Of a stretch of DNA of 64,000 nt, positions 10,971 through 19,996 are shown in pieces. The notes under the pieces are model-generated. The model saw only the letters and a program-made list of their open reading frames with translations. It did no database searches and was not told the DNA's origin. Numbering within the stretch: position 1 is the first letter of the stretch; each line of letters opens with the position of its first letter. The translations under genes were made by a program, and so were the position numbers. Origin of the DNA: Pseudomonadota bacterium (GTDB lineage Bacteria; Desulfobacterota; Desulfovibrionia; Desulfovibrionales; Desulfovibrionaceae); assembly GCA_018816865.1 (NCBI GenBank), contig JAHIUW010000036.1, positions 124,001-188,000 of the forward strand, written 5' to 3'.

Positions 10971-11972
10971 ATGTCAGACAGGCCGGGATTTTCCTTTCTC
11001 CTCTGCCCCGATCCGGAGCTCATCCGCCTGGAGGTGGAAGCCCTCATGGAACGCCACGGGCAGGACAGGACCTGGGTCCGCAGGGTCTACTGGGGCGATG
11101 ACGAACTGCCCGGGGCCTTCTGGCAGGATCTGTTCATTCCCGACCTGATGGGCACCCCACGGCTGGTGGTGGTCCGTCGGGCACACAAGTTCCTCGTAGA
11201 CACCTGGACCAAGCTCACCTCTTCCCTGTCCAGCTTCAACGCCCAGATCTGGCCGGTGTTCTGTCTGGAAGCCGCCCCGGACAAGAAAGGTCAGCTCAAG
11301 CCCCCGGCCGTGCTCAGCAAACAAAAATTCTGGCCCGTGGCCGAAAAGCGTGGCTGGGTCTGGATCAGCCCGGGGTTGACCCCAAGGACCATGCCCGATT
11401 TCGTGAATAACTTCGCCAGACGCCGGGAGCTGACCATCAGTCCGCCCGTGACCCGCGCCCTGGCCGAGGCCCTGCCCCAGGACGCCATCGGAGCCAGCAA
11501 CGAGCTGGAAAAGATAGCCCTGGCCGCAGGCGACGCCGGCAAGGTCGCCATGGAGCACTTGAGGCTCGTGTCCCACCAGGCGGATATGGACGTCTTCGAG
11601 TTCATCTCCACGGTCATGGAAGGTCAATCCCCCGAACGGGTCTGGCAGAAGGTCTTCGACAACCGGCTGGTGTCCTCGTCGGACAGTATTTTCTTCTCCT
11701 TTCTGGCGCTTATGATCCGCGAGGCTCGCATCCTGTGGGAACTGGGCCAGGGCGAAAAAACATCGGCCTGGGTGCACCATTCGGTCGTACAACGCAAGAC
11801 GGGCTTGGCCAAGCGACTGGGGACCAGCCACCTGGCCCAGATCTGGAGCCTTGTCCTGGAGGCGGAATTCGGCGTCAAAACCGGACAGCGTACCCCCGAG
11901 CAGGCCTTCGAGGCCATTGTCGGCGGTCTATACGCACTTTTAAGCCCCAAAACAGCCCAGGCCAGCCGTTAA
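10971..11972 (+). CDS. holA: DNA polymerase III delta subunit
   Basis: Predicted clamp-loader subunit that opens the sliding clamp. The 333-residue protein has the three-domain layout of HolA: an N-terminal Rossmann-like part (GFSFLLCPDPEL, PRLVVVRRAHKF), a middle region (TRALAEALPQDAIGASNELEKIAL, the typical delta motif) and a helical C-terminus. ATG 10971 with upstream CGGGAG gives MSDRPGF; a GTG at 10926 lacks a good site. It follows lptE, the usual context for this weakly conserved gene. Confidence 0.85.
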   Translation: MSDRPGFSFLLCPDPELIRLEVEALMERHGQDRTWVRRVYWGDDELPGAFWQDLFIPDLMGTPRLVVVRRAHKFLVDTWTKLTSSLSSFNAQIWPVFCLEAAPDKKGQLKPPAVLSKQKFWPVAEKRGWVWISPGLTPRTMPDFVNNFARRRELTISPPVTRALAEALPQDAIGASNELEKIALAAGDAGKVAMEHLRLVSHQADMDVFEFISTVMEGQSPERVWQKVFDNRLVSSSDSIFFSFLALMIREARILWELGQGEKTSAWVHHSVVQRKTGLAKRLGTSHLAQIWSLVLEAEFGVKTGQRTPEQAFEAIVGGLYALLSPKTAQASR

Positions 11973-12009
11973 TCAACGGTTTCAGCATTGCATCCGCACC
12001 TTCAAGCAG

Positions 12010-12047
12010 CTACAACCAGTTGCAGATTGTAGGAACCTGTTTTTTTT
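12010..12047 (+). terminator. Weak hairpin with T8 after holA
   Basis: CTACAA (12010-12015) pairs with TTGTAG (12027-12032), followed a few bases later by eight T residues (12040-12047). A small extra stem, CCGTT with AACGG, spans the holA stop (11966-11979). The main stem is A+T-rich, so the terminator call rests mostly on the T-run. Confidence 0.4.
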
Positions 12048-12084
12048 GCCCTTCCCCTTGCCCAAGGCCTGATGCGGACCTATT

Positions 12085-12768
12085 ATGAGCGGTAAGAAGC
12101 ACTTTCAAGGCCATCGCCACAGGCTGCGCGAACGCCTGTTGCGTTCGCCCCGCGAACTTGCAGAGTACGAACTCCTGGAGCTGTTGCTGGGGCACGTGTT
12201 GCTCAGGCAAGACACCAAGCCCCTGGCCAAGGAGCTTGTGGAACGCTTTGGGACCTTGGGCGGTGTCTTTGCGGCGCGCGGAGAAGAACTGCGCAAGGTT
12301 CCCGGTTTCGGCCCTTCTCTTGAAGCTTTCTGGGGGTTGTGGCGCGAGACCTGGGCCCGGATGTCCGAAGCGCCCGTGACTCGGCGGGAGATGCTGGACA
12401 GTCCGCAGGCCGTGGCCAAGATGGCCCTGGCAAGACTCGGCGACAAAACCACCGAAGAGTTCTGGGTGGCCATGGTGGACACCAAGAATCGATTGGTGGC
12501 CTGGGAACCGATCAGCCAAGGCACAGTGGATCAAGCCCCCGTCTATGTCCGGGATGTATTGGTCATGGCCTTGCGCTTCGATGCCAGTGGACTGATTCTG
12601 GTGCACAACCACCCGGGCGGCGGTCTGGAACCGTCCCGCCAGGACAGGGAACTGACCAGACGTTTGAGCGCCGCAGCCCAGGCGCTGGGAATACGCGTCC
12701 TCGACCACCTGATTGTCGGGGATGGCACACATTACAGCTTCAGGACCGAAGGATTGCTGCCCGAATAG
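12085..12768 (+). CDS. radC: RadC family JAB1/MPN-fold protein
   Basis: A 227-residue protein of the RadC/UPF0758 family. The N-terminal part has a helix-hairpin-helix-like segment ([28 protein letters not shown]). The C-terminal part carries the JAMM metal-binding pattern: [14 protein letters not shown], with the two His and distal Asp of the zinc site. The family was linked to DNA repair, but its molecular role is not settled. It is followed closely by acyP. Confidence 0.92.
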   Translation: MSGKKHFQGHRHRLRERLLRSPRELAEYELLELLLGHVLLRQDTKPLAKELVERFGTLGGVFAARGEELRKVPGFGPSLEAFWGLWRETWARMSEAPVTRREMLDSPQAVAKMALARLGDKTTEEFWVAMVDTKNRLVAWEPISQGTVDQAPVYVRDVLVMALRFDASGLILVHNHPGGGLEPSRQDRELTRRLSAAAQALGIRVLDHLIVGDGTHYSFRTEGLLPE

Positions 12769-12803
12769 GGCCTGCCGCACACCTTAGACGAGGGAGGGCG
12801 CTC

Positions 12804-13079
12804 ATGATTCGCAGCTTGCAATGCATCATCCATGGCACAGTCCAGGGCGTGGCTTATCGCGCCTGGACAGCGGACCAGGCACGCAGCCTGGGCGTCAAGG
12901 GCTGGGTGCGCAACCTGGCCGACGGCACCGTCGAGGTGCTGGCCCAGGGGACCGAGGACAATCTCAAGGAACTCAAAATACGCCTGCTGACCGGTTCGAC
13001 CCTGTCCAGGGTAACCGATCTGCAAAGCAAGTGGCTTGACTACGACAAGGAATTTGACGAGTTCCAGCTCCGGACCTGA
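12804..13079 (+). CDS. acyP: Acylphosphatase
   Basis: A 91-residue enzyme hydrolysing acyl-phosphate bonds. The catalytic Arg lies in [11 protein letters not shown] and the catalytic Asn in [13 protein letters not shown], both in the expected places. The ribosome site GAGGGAGG precedes ATG 12804. Length and motifs fit the stand-alone family; nothing unusual is seen apart from Ala-Tyr in place of the more common aromatic pair before the catalytic Arg. Confidence 0.93.
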   Translation: MIRSLQCIIHGTVQGVAYRAWTADQARSLGVKGWVRNLADGTVEVLAQGTEDNLKELKIRLLTGSTLSRVTDLQSKWLDYDKEFDEFQLRT

Positions 13080-13206
13080 ACCGGACCACACCGATCAGAA
13101 ACATTGACCGCCGATAGCGGCGGACAAATGGGTGACGCACCAATTCCGGCCGGCACGGGATGCCGGTCTGGTAAAGTGCGGCCTCTCCATATTGAAAGGA
13201 ACAATC

Positions 13207-15648
13207 ATGAGCGACGAAAAAAACGACCTTGAATCCATCCTGATCCTCGGCGACGCCCCCGACGGGGAACCCGCCAACGGCGACAACGGAGGTCCCTCCC
13301 CCTCGGACATCCCCTCCGTCCTGCCCGTGCTTCCGGTCAGGGATATTGTGGTTTTCAACTACATGATCCTGCCGCTGTTCGTAGGACGCGAGAAATCCGT
13401 GGCCGCCGTGGACGCAGCCCTGTCGGGAAACCGCTACATCCTGATCCTGACGCAGAAGGACGAAAGCGTCGACGATCCCGGCAAGGACGACGTACATGAG
13501 ATGGGCACCGTGGCCTCCATCATGCGCATGCTCAAGATGCCCGATGGCCGCCTGAAGATCCTGGTCCAGGGCATCTCCCGCGCCCGGGTCACGGAATACA
13601 TGGGAGAGGAGCCCTTCCACTCCGCCCGCATCGAGGTCGTCGAGGAAAAAGAGATCAAGACCCTGAGCCCCGAACAGGAGGCCATGGTCCGTGCCGCCAA
13701 GGAGCAGAGCGAACAGATCATGAACCTGCGCGGCATCTCCTCGCCGGACATCATGAGCGTCTTGTCCAGCGTGGACGACCCCGGCCGCCTGGCCGACCTT
13801 GTGGCCTCCAACCTGCGCATGAAGGTCGAAAACGCCCAGGCTATCCTGGGCTGCGCCGACCCCGTGGAGCGCCTGACCCTGGTCAACAACCAGCTGGCCA
13901 AGGAAGTGGAAGTGGCCTCAATGCAGGCCCGCATCCAAAACGTGGCCCGCGAGGGCATGGACAAGGCCCAGAAGGACTACTACCTGCGCGAGCAATTGAA
14001 GGCCATCCGCAAGGAACTGGGGGAAGATGCCGACGAGGACGAGGAGCTCGAACTGGTCCGCGCGGCCCTGGACAAGGCCAGCCCGCCCAAGGACGTGCGC
14101 AAGGAAGCGGACAAGCAATTGAAGCGCCTGTCCTCCATGCATCCCGACTCCTCGGAGGCCACGGTCATCCGCACCTATCTTGACTGGATCGCCGAGATGC
14201 CCTGGAAAAAGCAGTCTCGTGACCGGCTGGACATCAAGCAGGCCGAGGATATTTTGAACGAGGACCACTATGACCTGGAAAAGGTCAAGGAGCGCATCCT
14301 CGAGCACCTTTCCGTGCGCAAGCTGAACCCCAAGATGAAGGGCCCCATCCTGTGCTTTGTCGGCCCTCCCGGAGTGGGCAAGACCAGCCTTGGCCGGTCC
14401 ATCGCCCGGGCCCTTGGACGCAAGTTCCACCGCATGTCCCTGGGGGGCATGCGTGACGAGGCCGAAATCCGGGGCCATCGCCGGACCTACATCGGTGCCA
14501 TGCCCGGACGCATCATCCAGGGCATCAAGCAGACCGGCACGCGCAACCCGGTGTTCATGCTCGACGAGATCGACAAACTCGGCGCCGACTTCAGGGGCGA
14601 CCCCTCCTCGGCGCTGCTGGAGGTCCTGGACCCCGAGCAGAACTTCTCGTTCACGGACCACTATCTGAACGTACCCTTCGACCTCTCCAAGGTGATGTTC
14701 ATCTGCACGGCCAACACCCTGGACACCATCCCCAGGCCGCTGTTGGACCGCATGGAGACCATCAACCTCACGGGCTACACCGAACACGAGAAGCTCAAGA
14801 TCGCCCGGCGCTTCCTGCTGCCCCGACAGTGCGAAGAAAACGGCCTGACCGAAGAGGAAGTGCAGCTGTCTGACCCCATGCTCTCCAAGATCATCAGGGG
14901 CTACACCCGCGAGGCGGGCCTCAGAAACCTGGAGCGGGCCATCGGCTCGATCTGCCGCAAGCTCGCCCGCCGCAAGGCCCAGGACGAATCCGGCCCCTAC
15001 AGACTGACCTCGCCCACCATCGAGAAACACCTCGGACCCGAGCGTTTCCGTGATGACGAGATGGAGAAGACCCTGCCCGCCGGCGTGGCGCTGGGCCTGG
15101 CATGGACCCCCTACGGAGGGGAGATCCTGCACATCGAGGTCACCACCATGCCGGGCAAGGGCAAGTTGATCCTGACCGGACAGCTGGGTGACGTGATGAA
15201 GGAATCGGCCCAGGCCGCCCTGTCCTACGCACGCAGCCGGGCGGACCTCTTCGGGCTGGACCCAGACTTCACAGAGAAGTTGGACATCCACGTCCATGTC
15301 CCCGCCGGAGCCACCCCCAAGGACGGACCTTCCGCAGGCGTAACCCTGGTCACGGCCCTGGTCTCGGCCCTCACCGAGACCCCTGTGGCCAGCGACCTGT
15401 GCATGACCGGCGAGGTCACCCTGCGCGGGCGCGTACTGCCCGTGGGCGGCATCAAGGAAAAGATCCTGGCCGCCGTGTCCCACGGCATGAGGCAGGTGCT
15501 GATCCCCAAACAGAACGAGCGCAATCTGGTGGACATCCCCAAGGAACTGCTGCGCAGGATCAAAGTCACTCCCGTGGAAAACATCGACGATATCTGGCCC
15601 CAGGCGGGGGGACCCGGCAAGGGTTTCAAGACCAGCAAGAAGAAATGA
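13207..15648 (+). CDS. lon: ATP-dependent Lon protease
   Basis: Cytoplasmic AAA+ protease degrading damaged and regulatory proteins. The 813-residue protein has the N-terminal substrate domain (VLPVLPVRDIVVF), a Walker A motif GPPGVGKTS (about residue 387), Walker B VFMLDEIDK, and the Ser-Lys dyad: Ser709 in KDGPSAGVT and Lys750 in GGIKEKILAA. ATG 13207 follows GAAAGGA; the upstream in-frame extension has no family support. The first 40 residues are acidic and rich in Gly, Asp and Pro. A hairpin without T-run (15654-15671) follows the stop. Confidence 0.97.
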   Translation: MSDEKNDLESILILGDAPDGEPANGDNGGPSPSDIPSVLPVLPVRDIVVFNYMILPLFVGREKSVAAVDAALSGNRYILILTQKDESVDDPGKDDVHEMGTVASIMRMLKMPDGRLKILVQGISRARVTEYMGEEPFHSARIEVVEEKEIKTLSPEQEAMVRAAKEQSEQIMNLRGISSPDIMSVLSSVDDPGRLADLVASNLRMKVENAQAILGCADPVERLTLVNNQLAKEVEVASMQARIQNVAREGMDKAQKDYYLREQLKAIRKELGEDADEDEELELVRAALDKASPPKDVRKEADKQLKRLSSMHPDSSEATVIRTYLDWIAEMPWKKQSRDRLDIKQAEDILNEDHYDLEKVKERILEHLSVRKLNPKMKGPILCFVGPPGVGKTSLGRSIARALGRKFHRMSLGGMRDEAEIRGHRRTYIGAMPGRIIQGIKQTGTRNPVFMLDEIDKLGADFRGDPSSALLEVLDPEQNFSFTDHYLNVPFDLSKVMFICTANTLDTIPRPLLDRMETINLTGYTEHEKLKIARRFLLPRQCEENGLTEEEVQLSDPMLSKIIRGYTREAGLRNLERAIGSICRKLARRKAQDESGPYRLTSPTIEKHLGPERFRDDEMEKTLPAGVALGLAWTPYGGEILHIEVTTMPGKGKLILTGQLGDVMKESAQAALSYARSRADLFGLDPDFTEKLDIHVHVPAGATPKDGPSAGVTLVTALVSALTETPVASDLCMTGEVTLRGRVLPVGGIKEKILAAVSHGMRQVLIPKQNERNLVDIPKELLRRIKVTPVENIDDIWPQAGGPGKGFKTSKKK

Positions 15649-15852
15649 TCCGCGGCGGCCCGCAGGCCGCCTGCCTGATTTGAGCTGGCCGCGCAGGAAC
15701 CATTCGCACTGCATGACTGCACCGAGACTTGACCTGAACAGGAACTCTGGTCTACCCAAGCATCGGTCAGCCGGCGGCGACAGTCCCGCAGTGACGAAAA
15801 GACATCAACAGCATCCAATCGATATATCGACATCGCTTGAAGGAAGAAGCCC

Positions 15853-16341
15853 ATGAACAGCATCCCTATTTCCTCTGAAGGCTACGAAAAGATCAGGAAA
15901 GAGCTGGAAGAGCTCAAGAAGGAACGCCCCGGCGTCATTTTGGCCATCAAGCTGGCCCGCGAGGAAGGTGATCTGCGCGAGAACGCCGGCTACCACGCCG
16001 CCCGCGAACGCCAGGGCATGCTCGAGGCCAAGATCAACTACATCGAGTCCCGGGTGCCCAAGTTCGACATCATCGACATGAATACCCTGGACGGCGACAA
16101 GATCATGTTCGGAGCCACCGTTGAGGTCGAAGACCTGGACACCGATGAGGTCAAAACCCTGATCCTGGTCGGCCCTGACGAGACCGACCATGTGAAAAAC
16201 GCCATCTCCGTCCTGTCTCCCGTGGGCCGAGCCCTGCTGGGCAAGGCAGAGGGCGACGAGGTGGCCATCGATGTGCCCCGCGGCAGCATCGAATACGAGA
16301 TCCTGTCCGTGTCCTACAACGGCCCGGCCATCAAGGACTAA
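15853..16341 (+). CDS. greA: Transcription elongation factor GreA
   Basis: Stimulates transcript cleavage by backtracked RNA polymerase. The 162-residue protein has the N-terminal coiled coil whose tip carries the acidic residues in EEGDLRENAGYHAARERQ and the C-terminal FKBP-like domain (SPVGRALLGKAEGDEV, VPRGSIEYEILSV). A ribosome site AGGAAG precedes ATG 15853. The 200-base leader holds a perfect 12-base palindrome at 15819-15830 of no assigned function. A strong terminator follows. Confidence 0.96.
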   Translation: MNSIPISSEGYEKIRKELEELKKERPGVILAIKLAREEGDLRENAGYHAARERQGMLEAKINYIESRVPKFDIIDMNTLDGDKIMFGATVEVEDLDTDEVKTLILVGPDETDHVKNAISVLSPVGRALLGKAEGDEVAIDVPRGSIEYEILSVSYNGPAIKD

Positions 16342-16370
16342 GCCCCTTTTCGCATTCCCTGCGACAATAA

Positions 16371-16404
16371 AACCCCCCGGTTCCATCAGGTCCCGGGGGG
16401 TTCT
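16371..16404 (+). terminator. Rho-independent terminator after greA
   Basis: Ten-base perfectly complementary arms (16371-16380 and 16393-16402, AACCCCCCGG and its complement) with a 12-base loop, ending in a short T-containing tail. On the minus strand the same hairpin lies 45 bases downstream of the small convergent gene at 16449-16721, so it can serve both directions. Confidence 0.85.
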
Positions 16405-16448
16405 TGCATTCTGTGATCAGCACAAGGATGGCGCACCAACCGTGACGG

Positions 16449-16721
16449 TTAGCGCTCGTCCAGCAGTCCTTGCTCGGCGGCGTAGTCCACCAGCCCGACC
16501 ACGACCTGCTCACTGTCCAGAAACATCTCGATCAGTTCCTCGGAGCTGAGCCCGGTGAGCTTGTCACGGACGTAGCCCTTGATGCCCAAGGCCAGGGTCA
16601 TCTCCAGAAGATCGGTATACTCATTGCCGTCTGTGACCAGTTCGAACAGCCCGCCTTCGAAGACGTCCAGCAATTCCTCCCTGGACAGGCTCTGTAATTC
16701 TGCGCGTTCATCGGCGTCCAT
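16449..16721 (-). CDS. Small acidic protein of unknown function
   Basis: A 90-residue, strongly acidic and helical protein that I do not recognise. It contains SREELLDVFEGGLFELV and SSEELIEMFLDSEQVVVGL, two similar helical segments that look like an internal repeat (xxEELxxxFx). No signal peptide or Cys. A GGGAGA ribosome site precedes its ATG. It faces greA and shares the terminator between them. The good start site and coding bias make it a real gene; function is unknown. Confidence 0.75.
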   Translation of the reverse strand: MDADERAELQSLSREELLDVFEGGLFELVTDGNEYTDLLEMTLALGIKGYVRDKLTGLSSEELIEMFLDSEQVVVGLVDYAAEQGLLDER

Positions 16722-16920
16722 GGGTGCTCTCCCTGCGTTGATGGGTTTGGGTCCCGTTTCACATGCGGGTACTGCAAGCCTGCCCGTCAGTCAACAGAAT
16801 CGGGGCGCGAGGGTTCAGCTACCGGCCCCTGCGCCTGCTGTCCACCGAGTTGACTTACCGCCCCTTTACAGGGAAAGTATCAGAGAATTACAAATCCATC
16901 ATCAACGGTGAGGCCGTTCC

Positions 16921-19173
16921 ATGAGAGATCAGCAACTCTGCATCCATGGTCATTTCTATCAGCCCCCGCGCGAGGACCCCTGGCTGGGCGATGTCCTGCC
17001 CGAGGGCAGCGCCGCCCCGGGCCTGAACTGGAACGAACGCATCTGCCGCGAAAGCTACTCTCCGCTGGCTTTTGCCCGTCTTCTGGATGCCAAGGGGACC
17101 ATCCGCACCATCGTCAACAGCTACGAGTGGATCAGCTTCAATTTCGGCCCCACCCTGCTGTCCTGGATGCAGCGCCACGCCCCACAGACCTACGCCCGCA
17201 TCCTGGAAGGCGACCGGCTCTCCCGCTCGCGGCTGGGGTTCGGCAATGCCATGGCCCAGGTGCGCCATCATCTGATCCTGCCCCTGGCCACGGAGCGCGA
17301 GAAACGGGTGGAAGTTGCCTGGGCCGTGCATGACTTCGAGGCCCGATATGGCCGCCTGCCCGATGGCATGTGGCTGGCCGAGACCGCCGTGGACACCCCC
17401 TCGCTGGAGATCCTGGCCGAGGCGGGAGTGGCCTACACGGTCCTGGCCCCGCGCCAGGCCAAGGCCATTGCCGACCTGGGGAACGACCACTGGCAGGAGA
17501 TCCACGAGGATTCGCTGGATATCATGACCCCCTATCGGGTGGAACTGCCCTCGGGCCGGTCCATTTCCGTTTTCTTCTATCACGGTGGCCTGTCCCAGGC
17601 CGTGGCCTTCGAGCGCCTGCTGGAAAACGGCGAAACATTCTGGAGCCGAGTGCGCGGAGCTCTGGCTCCGGGGCTACTGTCCCTGGCCACGGACGGCGAA
17701 ACCTACGGCCACCATTTTACCTTCGGCGAGATGGGGCTGGCCTATCTGCTGGACCAGGCCCACCAGGACCCCGACACGGGGCTGACCAACTACGCCGCCT
17801 ATCTGGCCGCCAACCCTCCCACGCGCAAGGTCCAACTGCATGAGGGTTCCTCCTGGAGCTGTGAGCACGGCGTTGAACGCTGGCGCGGCAACTGCGGTTG
17901 CTGCACCGAAGGCCGCCCCGGCTGGAACCAGCAATGGCGAGGGCCGCTGCGCCAGGCCCTGCGGCAGGTCAAGGAGCAGTTGGACAGCCACTTCGACAAG
18001 CAAAGCCCGATCCTGTTCAACGACCCGCAGCAGGCCCTGGAATCCTACGGCCAGGTCCTGGCAGGATTGCCGCGCGAAACCTTCGCCAGCGCCCACTTCG
18101 CCCTTGATCTGGACCAGGAGGACAAGGCTCGGGCCTGGACCCTGCTGGACATGCAACGCTTTGCCCAGGCCTCCTTTGCCAGCTGCGCCTGGTTCTTCGA
18201 TGACCTGGACCGCATTGAACCCCTCAACGCCATGGCCAATGCCCTGCGCGCCATGGAACTGGCGGGGGACAGCGGCATCCCCATTGGCTGCGCCGAGCTG
18301 GAACGCCAGTTCGCCAAGTCCCTTGAGGCCGCCCGCTCCAACCCCACACGCCGCCATCCACGCGGGTTGCGCGGGGACGAGTTATTCCGGACCGATGTCC
18401 TGCCTCGCCGCGAGACGCAGGCCAGCCTGCTGGCCCAGGCCCTGCTCATGGGCTGGGGATTGTCACTGGGGGAATTCAGTTCCAAAAAGATCAAAATCGT
18501 CTGGCCAGAGGTGACCGTCAGCTTGGGCTTTGGCAAACGTAGCGAAGCCCATACCGCCTCGGGCACTGCCGGCATCGAGTTCGCCGGGGGGCAACTGCGC
18601 CGGGAAACGACCTGGCAATGGAAACCCGCTGCCGGGACCCGAGTCCTGCATGGGCGCTTCAAATCTGGGGACGAAGAGGACTGGTTCGCGGCGCAAAACC
18701 TTTCCTGGGGCAAGCGTCAGGCCCTGGCGCTGGCCTGGGCCAAGACCGCCGAAGAGCGCTCCTGGGAACGGGACCTCTTGCTGATGCAGACCGGGCGGGA
18801 CCTGTTCCTGCCCCGTGCCCAGTCCCAGGACAACCAGAATCAGGCCTGGCACTGGGGCCGCTTCCGTCCGGTCCTGGCCTGGAGTTGGATCACGGCGCCC
18901 ACGGGGGACGAGGAACTGCTGGAGAACTTCCTGAAGGCCGGGGAAATGGCCGCAGATGCCAGGGAGGCTTTGGAGCTCCGGCTACAGAGCCATCTGCTGG
19001 GCATGCTCGACGCCGAGACCCCGGACTGGGACGCCGCCGAGATGGTGCTCGTCCGCGCCCAGACCATCTGTCCTGGCCTGAACTACTGGCCGGTGCAAAA
19101 CCGGGTCTGGCAACTGCTGGCCGAGACACAGGACGCAGGACGCCTGGCACGCCTGCTGGGCATCGCCGTCTAG
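16921..19173 (+). CDS. GH57-type glycoside hydrolase with DUF3536-like C-terminus
   Basis: A 750-residue predicted cytoplasmic carbohydrate-active enzyme. The N-terminal GH57 barrel shows HGHFYQPPREDPW, the nucleophile motif GMWLAETAVD (about residue 150) and DGETYGHHFTFGE (about residue 260), the latter carrying the second acidic residue. The C-terminal half has the conserved Cys-rich HEGSSWSCEHGVERWRGNCG and long helices typical of DUF3536. GH57 enzymes act on alpha-glucans; related alpha-amylase or branching activities are possible, but the substrate cannot be read from the sequence. No signal peptide. It stands alone. Confidence 0.85.
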   Translation: MRDQQLCIHGHFYQPPREDPWLGDVLPEGSAAPGLNWNERICRESYSPLAFARLLDAKGTIRTIVNSYEWISFNFGPTLLSWMQRHAPQTYARILEGDRLSRSRLGFGNAMAQVRHHLILPLATEREKRVEVAWAVHDFEARYGRLPDGMWLAETAVDTPSLEILAEAGVAYTVLAPRQAKAIADLGNDHWQEIHEDSLDIMTPYRVELPSGRSISVFFYHGGLSQAVAFERLLENGETFWSRVRGALAPGLLSLATDGETYGHHFTFGEMGLAYLLDQAHQDPDTGLTNYAAYLAANPPTRKVQLHEGSSWSCEHGVERWRGNCGCCTEGRPGWNQQWRGPLRQALRQVKEQLDSHFDKQSPILFNDPQQALESYGQVLAGLPRETFASAHFALDLDQEDKARAWTLLDMQRFAQASFASCAWFFDDLDRIEPLNAMANALRAMELAGDSGIPIGCAELERQFAKSLEAARSNPTRRHPRGLRGDELFRTDVLPRRETQASLLAQALLMGWGLSLGEFSSKKIKIVWPEVTVSLGFGKRSEAHTASGTAGIEFAGGQLRRETTWQWKPAAGTRVLHGRFKSGDEEDWFAAQNLSWGKRQALALAWAKTAEERSWERDLLLMQTGRDLFLPRAQSQDNQNQAWHWGRFRPVLAWSWITAPTGDEELLENFLKAGEMAADAREALELRLQSHLLGMLDAETPDWDAAEMVLVRAQTICPGLNYWPVQNRVWQLLAETQDAGRLARLLGIAV

Positions 19174-19230
19174 CGATCCTCCCGGTGCGGAGCAGCGACG
19201 CACACGACAGCGGCGCGCATGGCCCGGAGC

Positions 19231-19443
19231 CTAGTAGTGCGGCGGGGCCTCGTCGGGCGGGCCGTCCATGGCCGAACCCGAATCGTACATGGCGTGCAGC
19301 TTGGTGGCCACCGCCTTGAGCATGCGCTCGTTGCTGTCGATCTGCTTCTGCTGATCTGCAATGACGTCGGACAGGTCGTCGATGGTCTTGCCCTGCAGGC
19401 CCACGATCTCTTCCAAGGTCACGATGCGGTCTTCCAGGTTCAT
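19231..19443 (-). CDS. slyX: SlyX family coiled-coil protein
   Basis: A 70-residue protein opening MNLEDRIVTLEEIVGLQGKT and continuing through two heptad-like segments to a Pro-rich tail ending PPHY, the standard SlyX pattern. The family forms coiled coils and has no established molecular function. A GGAGG ribosome site lies five bases before the ATG. It follows the EVE-domain gene in the same direction after a 70-base gap. Confidence 0.88.
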   Translation of the reverse strand: MNLEDRIVTLEEIVGLQGKTIDDLSDVIADQQKQIDSNERMLKAVATKLHAMYDSGSAMDGPPDEAPPHY

Positions 19444-19513
19444 GGCATCCTCCCGCTACGAACCGCCGCCGCAACGCGGCGCGGCCCGATCAGTCAAATC
19501 ATTGCGGCCAGGC

Positions 19514-19996
19514 TTATTCCCGGCCACCCCGGTCAGCGCCGTGCGCAAGGTCGAGGATCACCTCGAACTCACGGGTGCGCACCGGCTGCACCGACAGACG
19601 GCTGCCCTTGCGCAACAGCTCCATGTTCGCCAAGTCGGGCACGGTGCGCAAGAATTTGAGCGCCAGGGGCGAGGCAAAGCGCTCCACCAGCCTGATATCC
19701 ACCATGAACCACAGAGGCCTGTCCGGGGTGCTGCGGGCATCGAAATGCTCGTGGCCCTCGTCCCAGGCCGTGTGATCCGGATAGCCCTCGCGCACCACCT
19801 CGGCCAGTCCCACCACTCCGGGGTCGGTCACGCTGTGGTAAAACAACACGCGGTCGCCCAGCTTCATGGCATCGCGCAACATATTGCGCGCCTGATAGTT
19901 GCGCACCCCGTCCCAGGGGGCGGTCCGGTCCGGCGCGGCCTCCAGATCCAGGATCGAGAACGCCCCGGGCTCGGTCTTCAGCAGCCAGTGGTTCAT
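19514..19996 (-). CDS. EVE domain protein (thymocyte nuclear protein 1-like)
   Basis: A 160-residue EVE-domain protein. It opens MNHWLLKTEPGAFSILDL and contains WDGVRNYQARNMLRDAMKLGDRVLFYHS and FMVDIRLVERF, the hallmark segments of this PUA-like fold. EVE domains bind modified bases (methylated or hydroxymethylated cytosine) or modified RNA. Its ATG overlaps the trmFO stop by four bases (ATGA), so it is translationally coupled to a tRNA-modification gene, which makes an RNA-related role reasonable but unproven. Confidence 0.88.
   Translation of the reverse strand: MNHWLLKTEPGAFSILDLEAAPDRTAPWDGVRNYQARNMLRDAMKLGDRVLFYHSVTDPGVVGLAEVVREGYPDHTAWDEGHEHFDARSTPDRPLWFMVDIRLVERFASPLALKFLRTVPDLANMELLRKGSRLSVQPVRTREFEVILDLAHGADRGGRE

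Noticed and set aside
13132-13206. N-terminal extension of Lon upstream of 13207
   Set aside because: The added residues have no family match and the ATG at 13207 has a good ribosome site.
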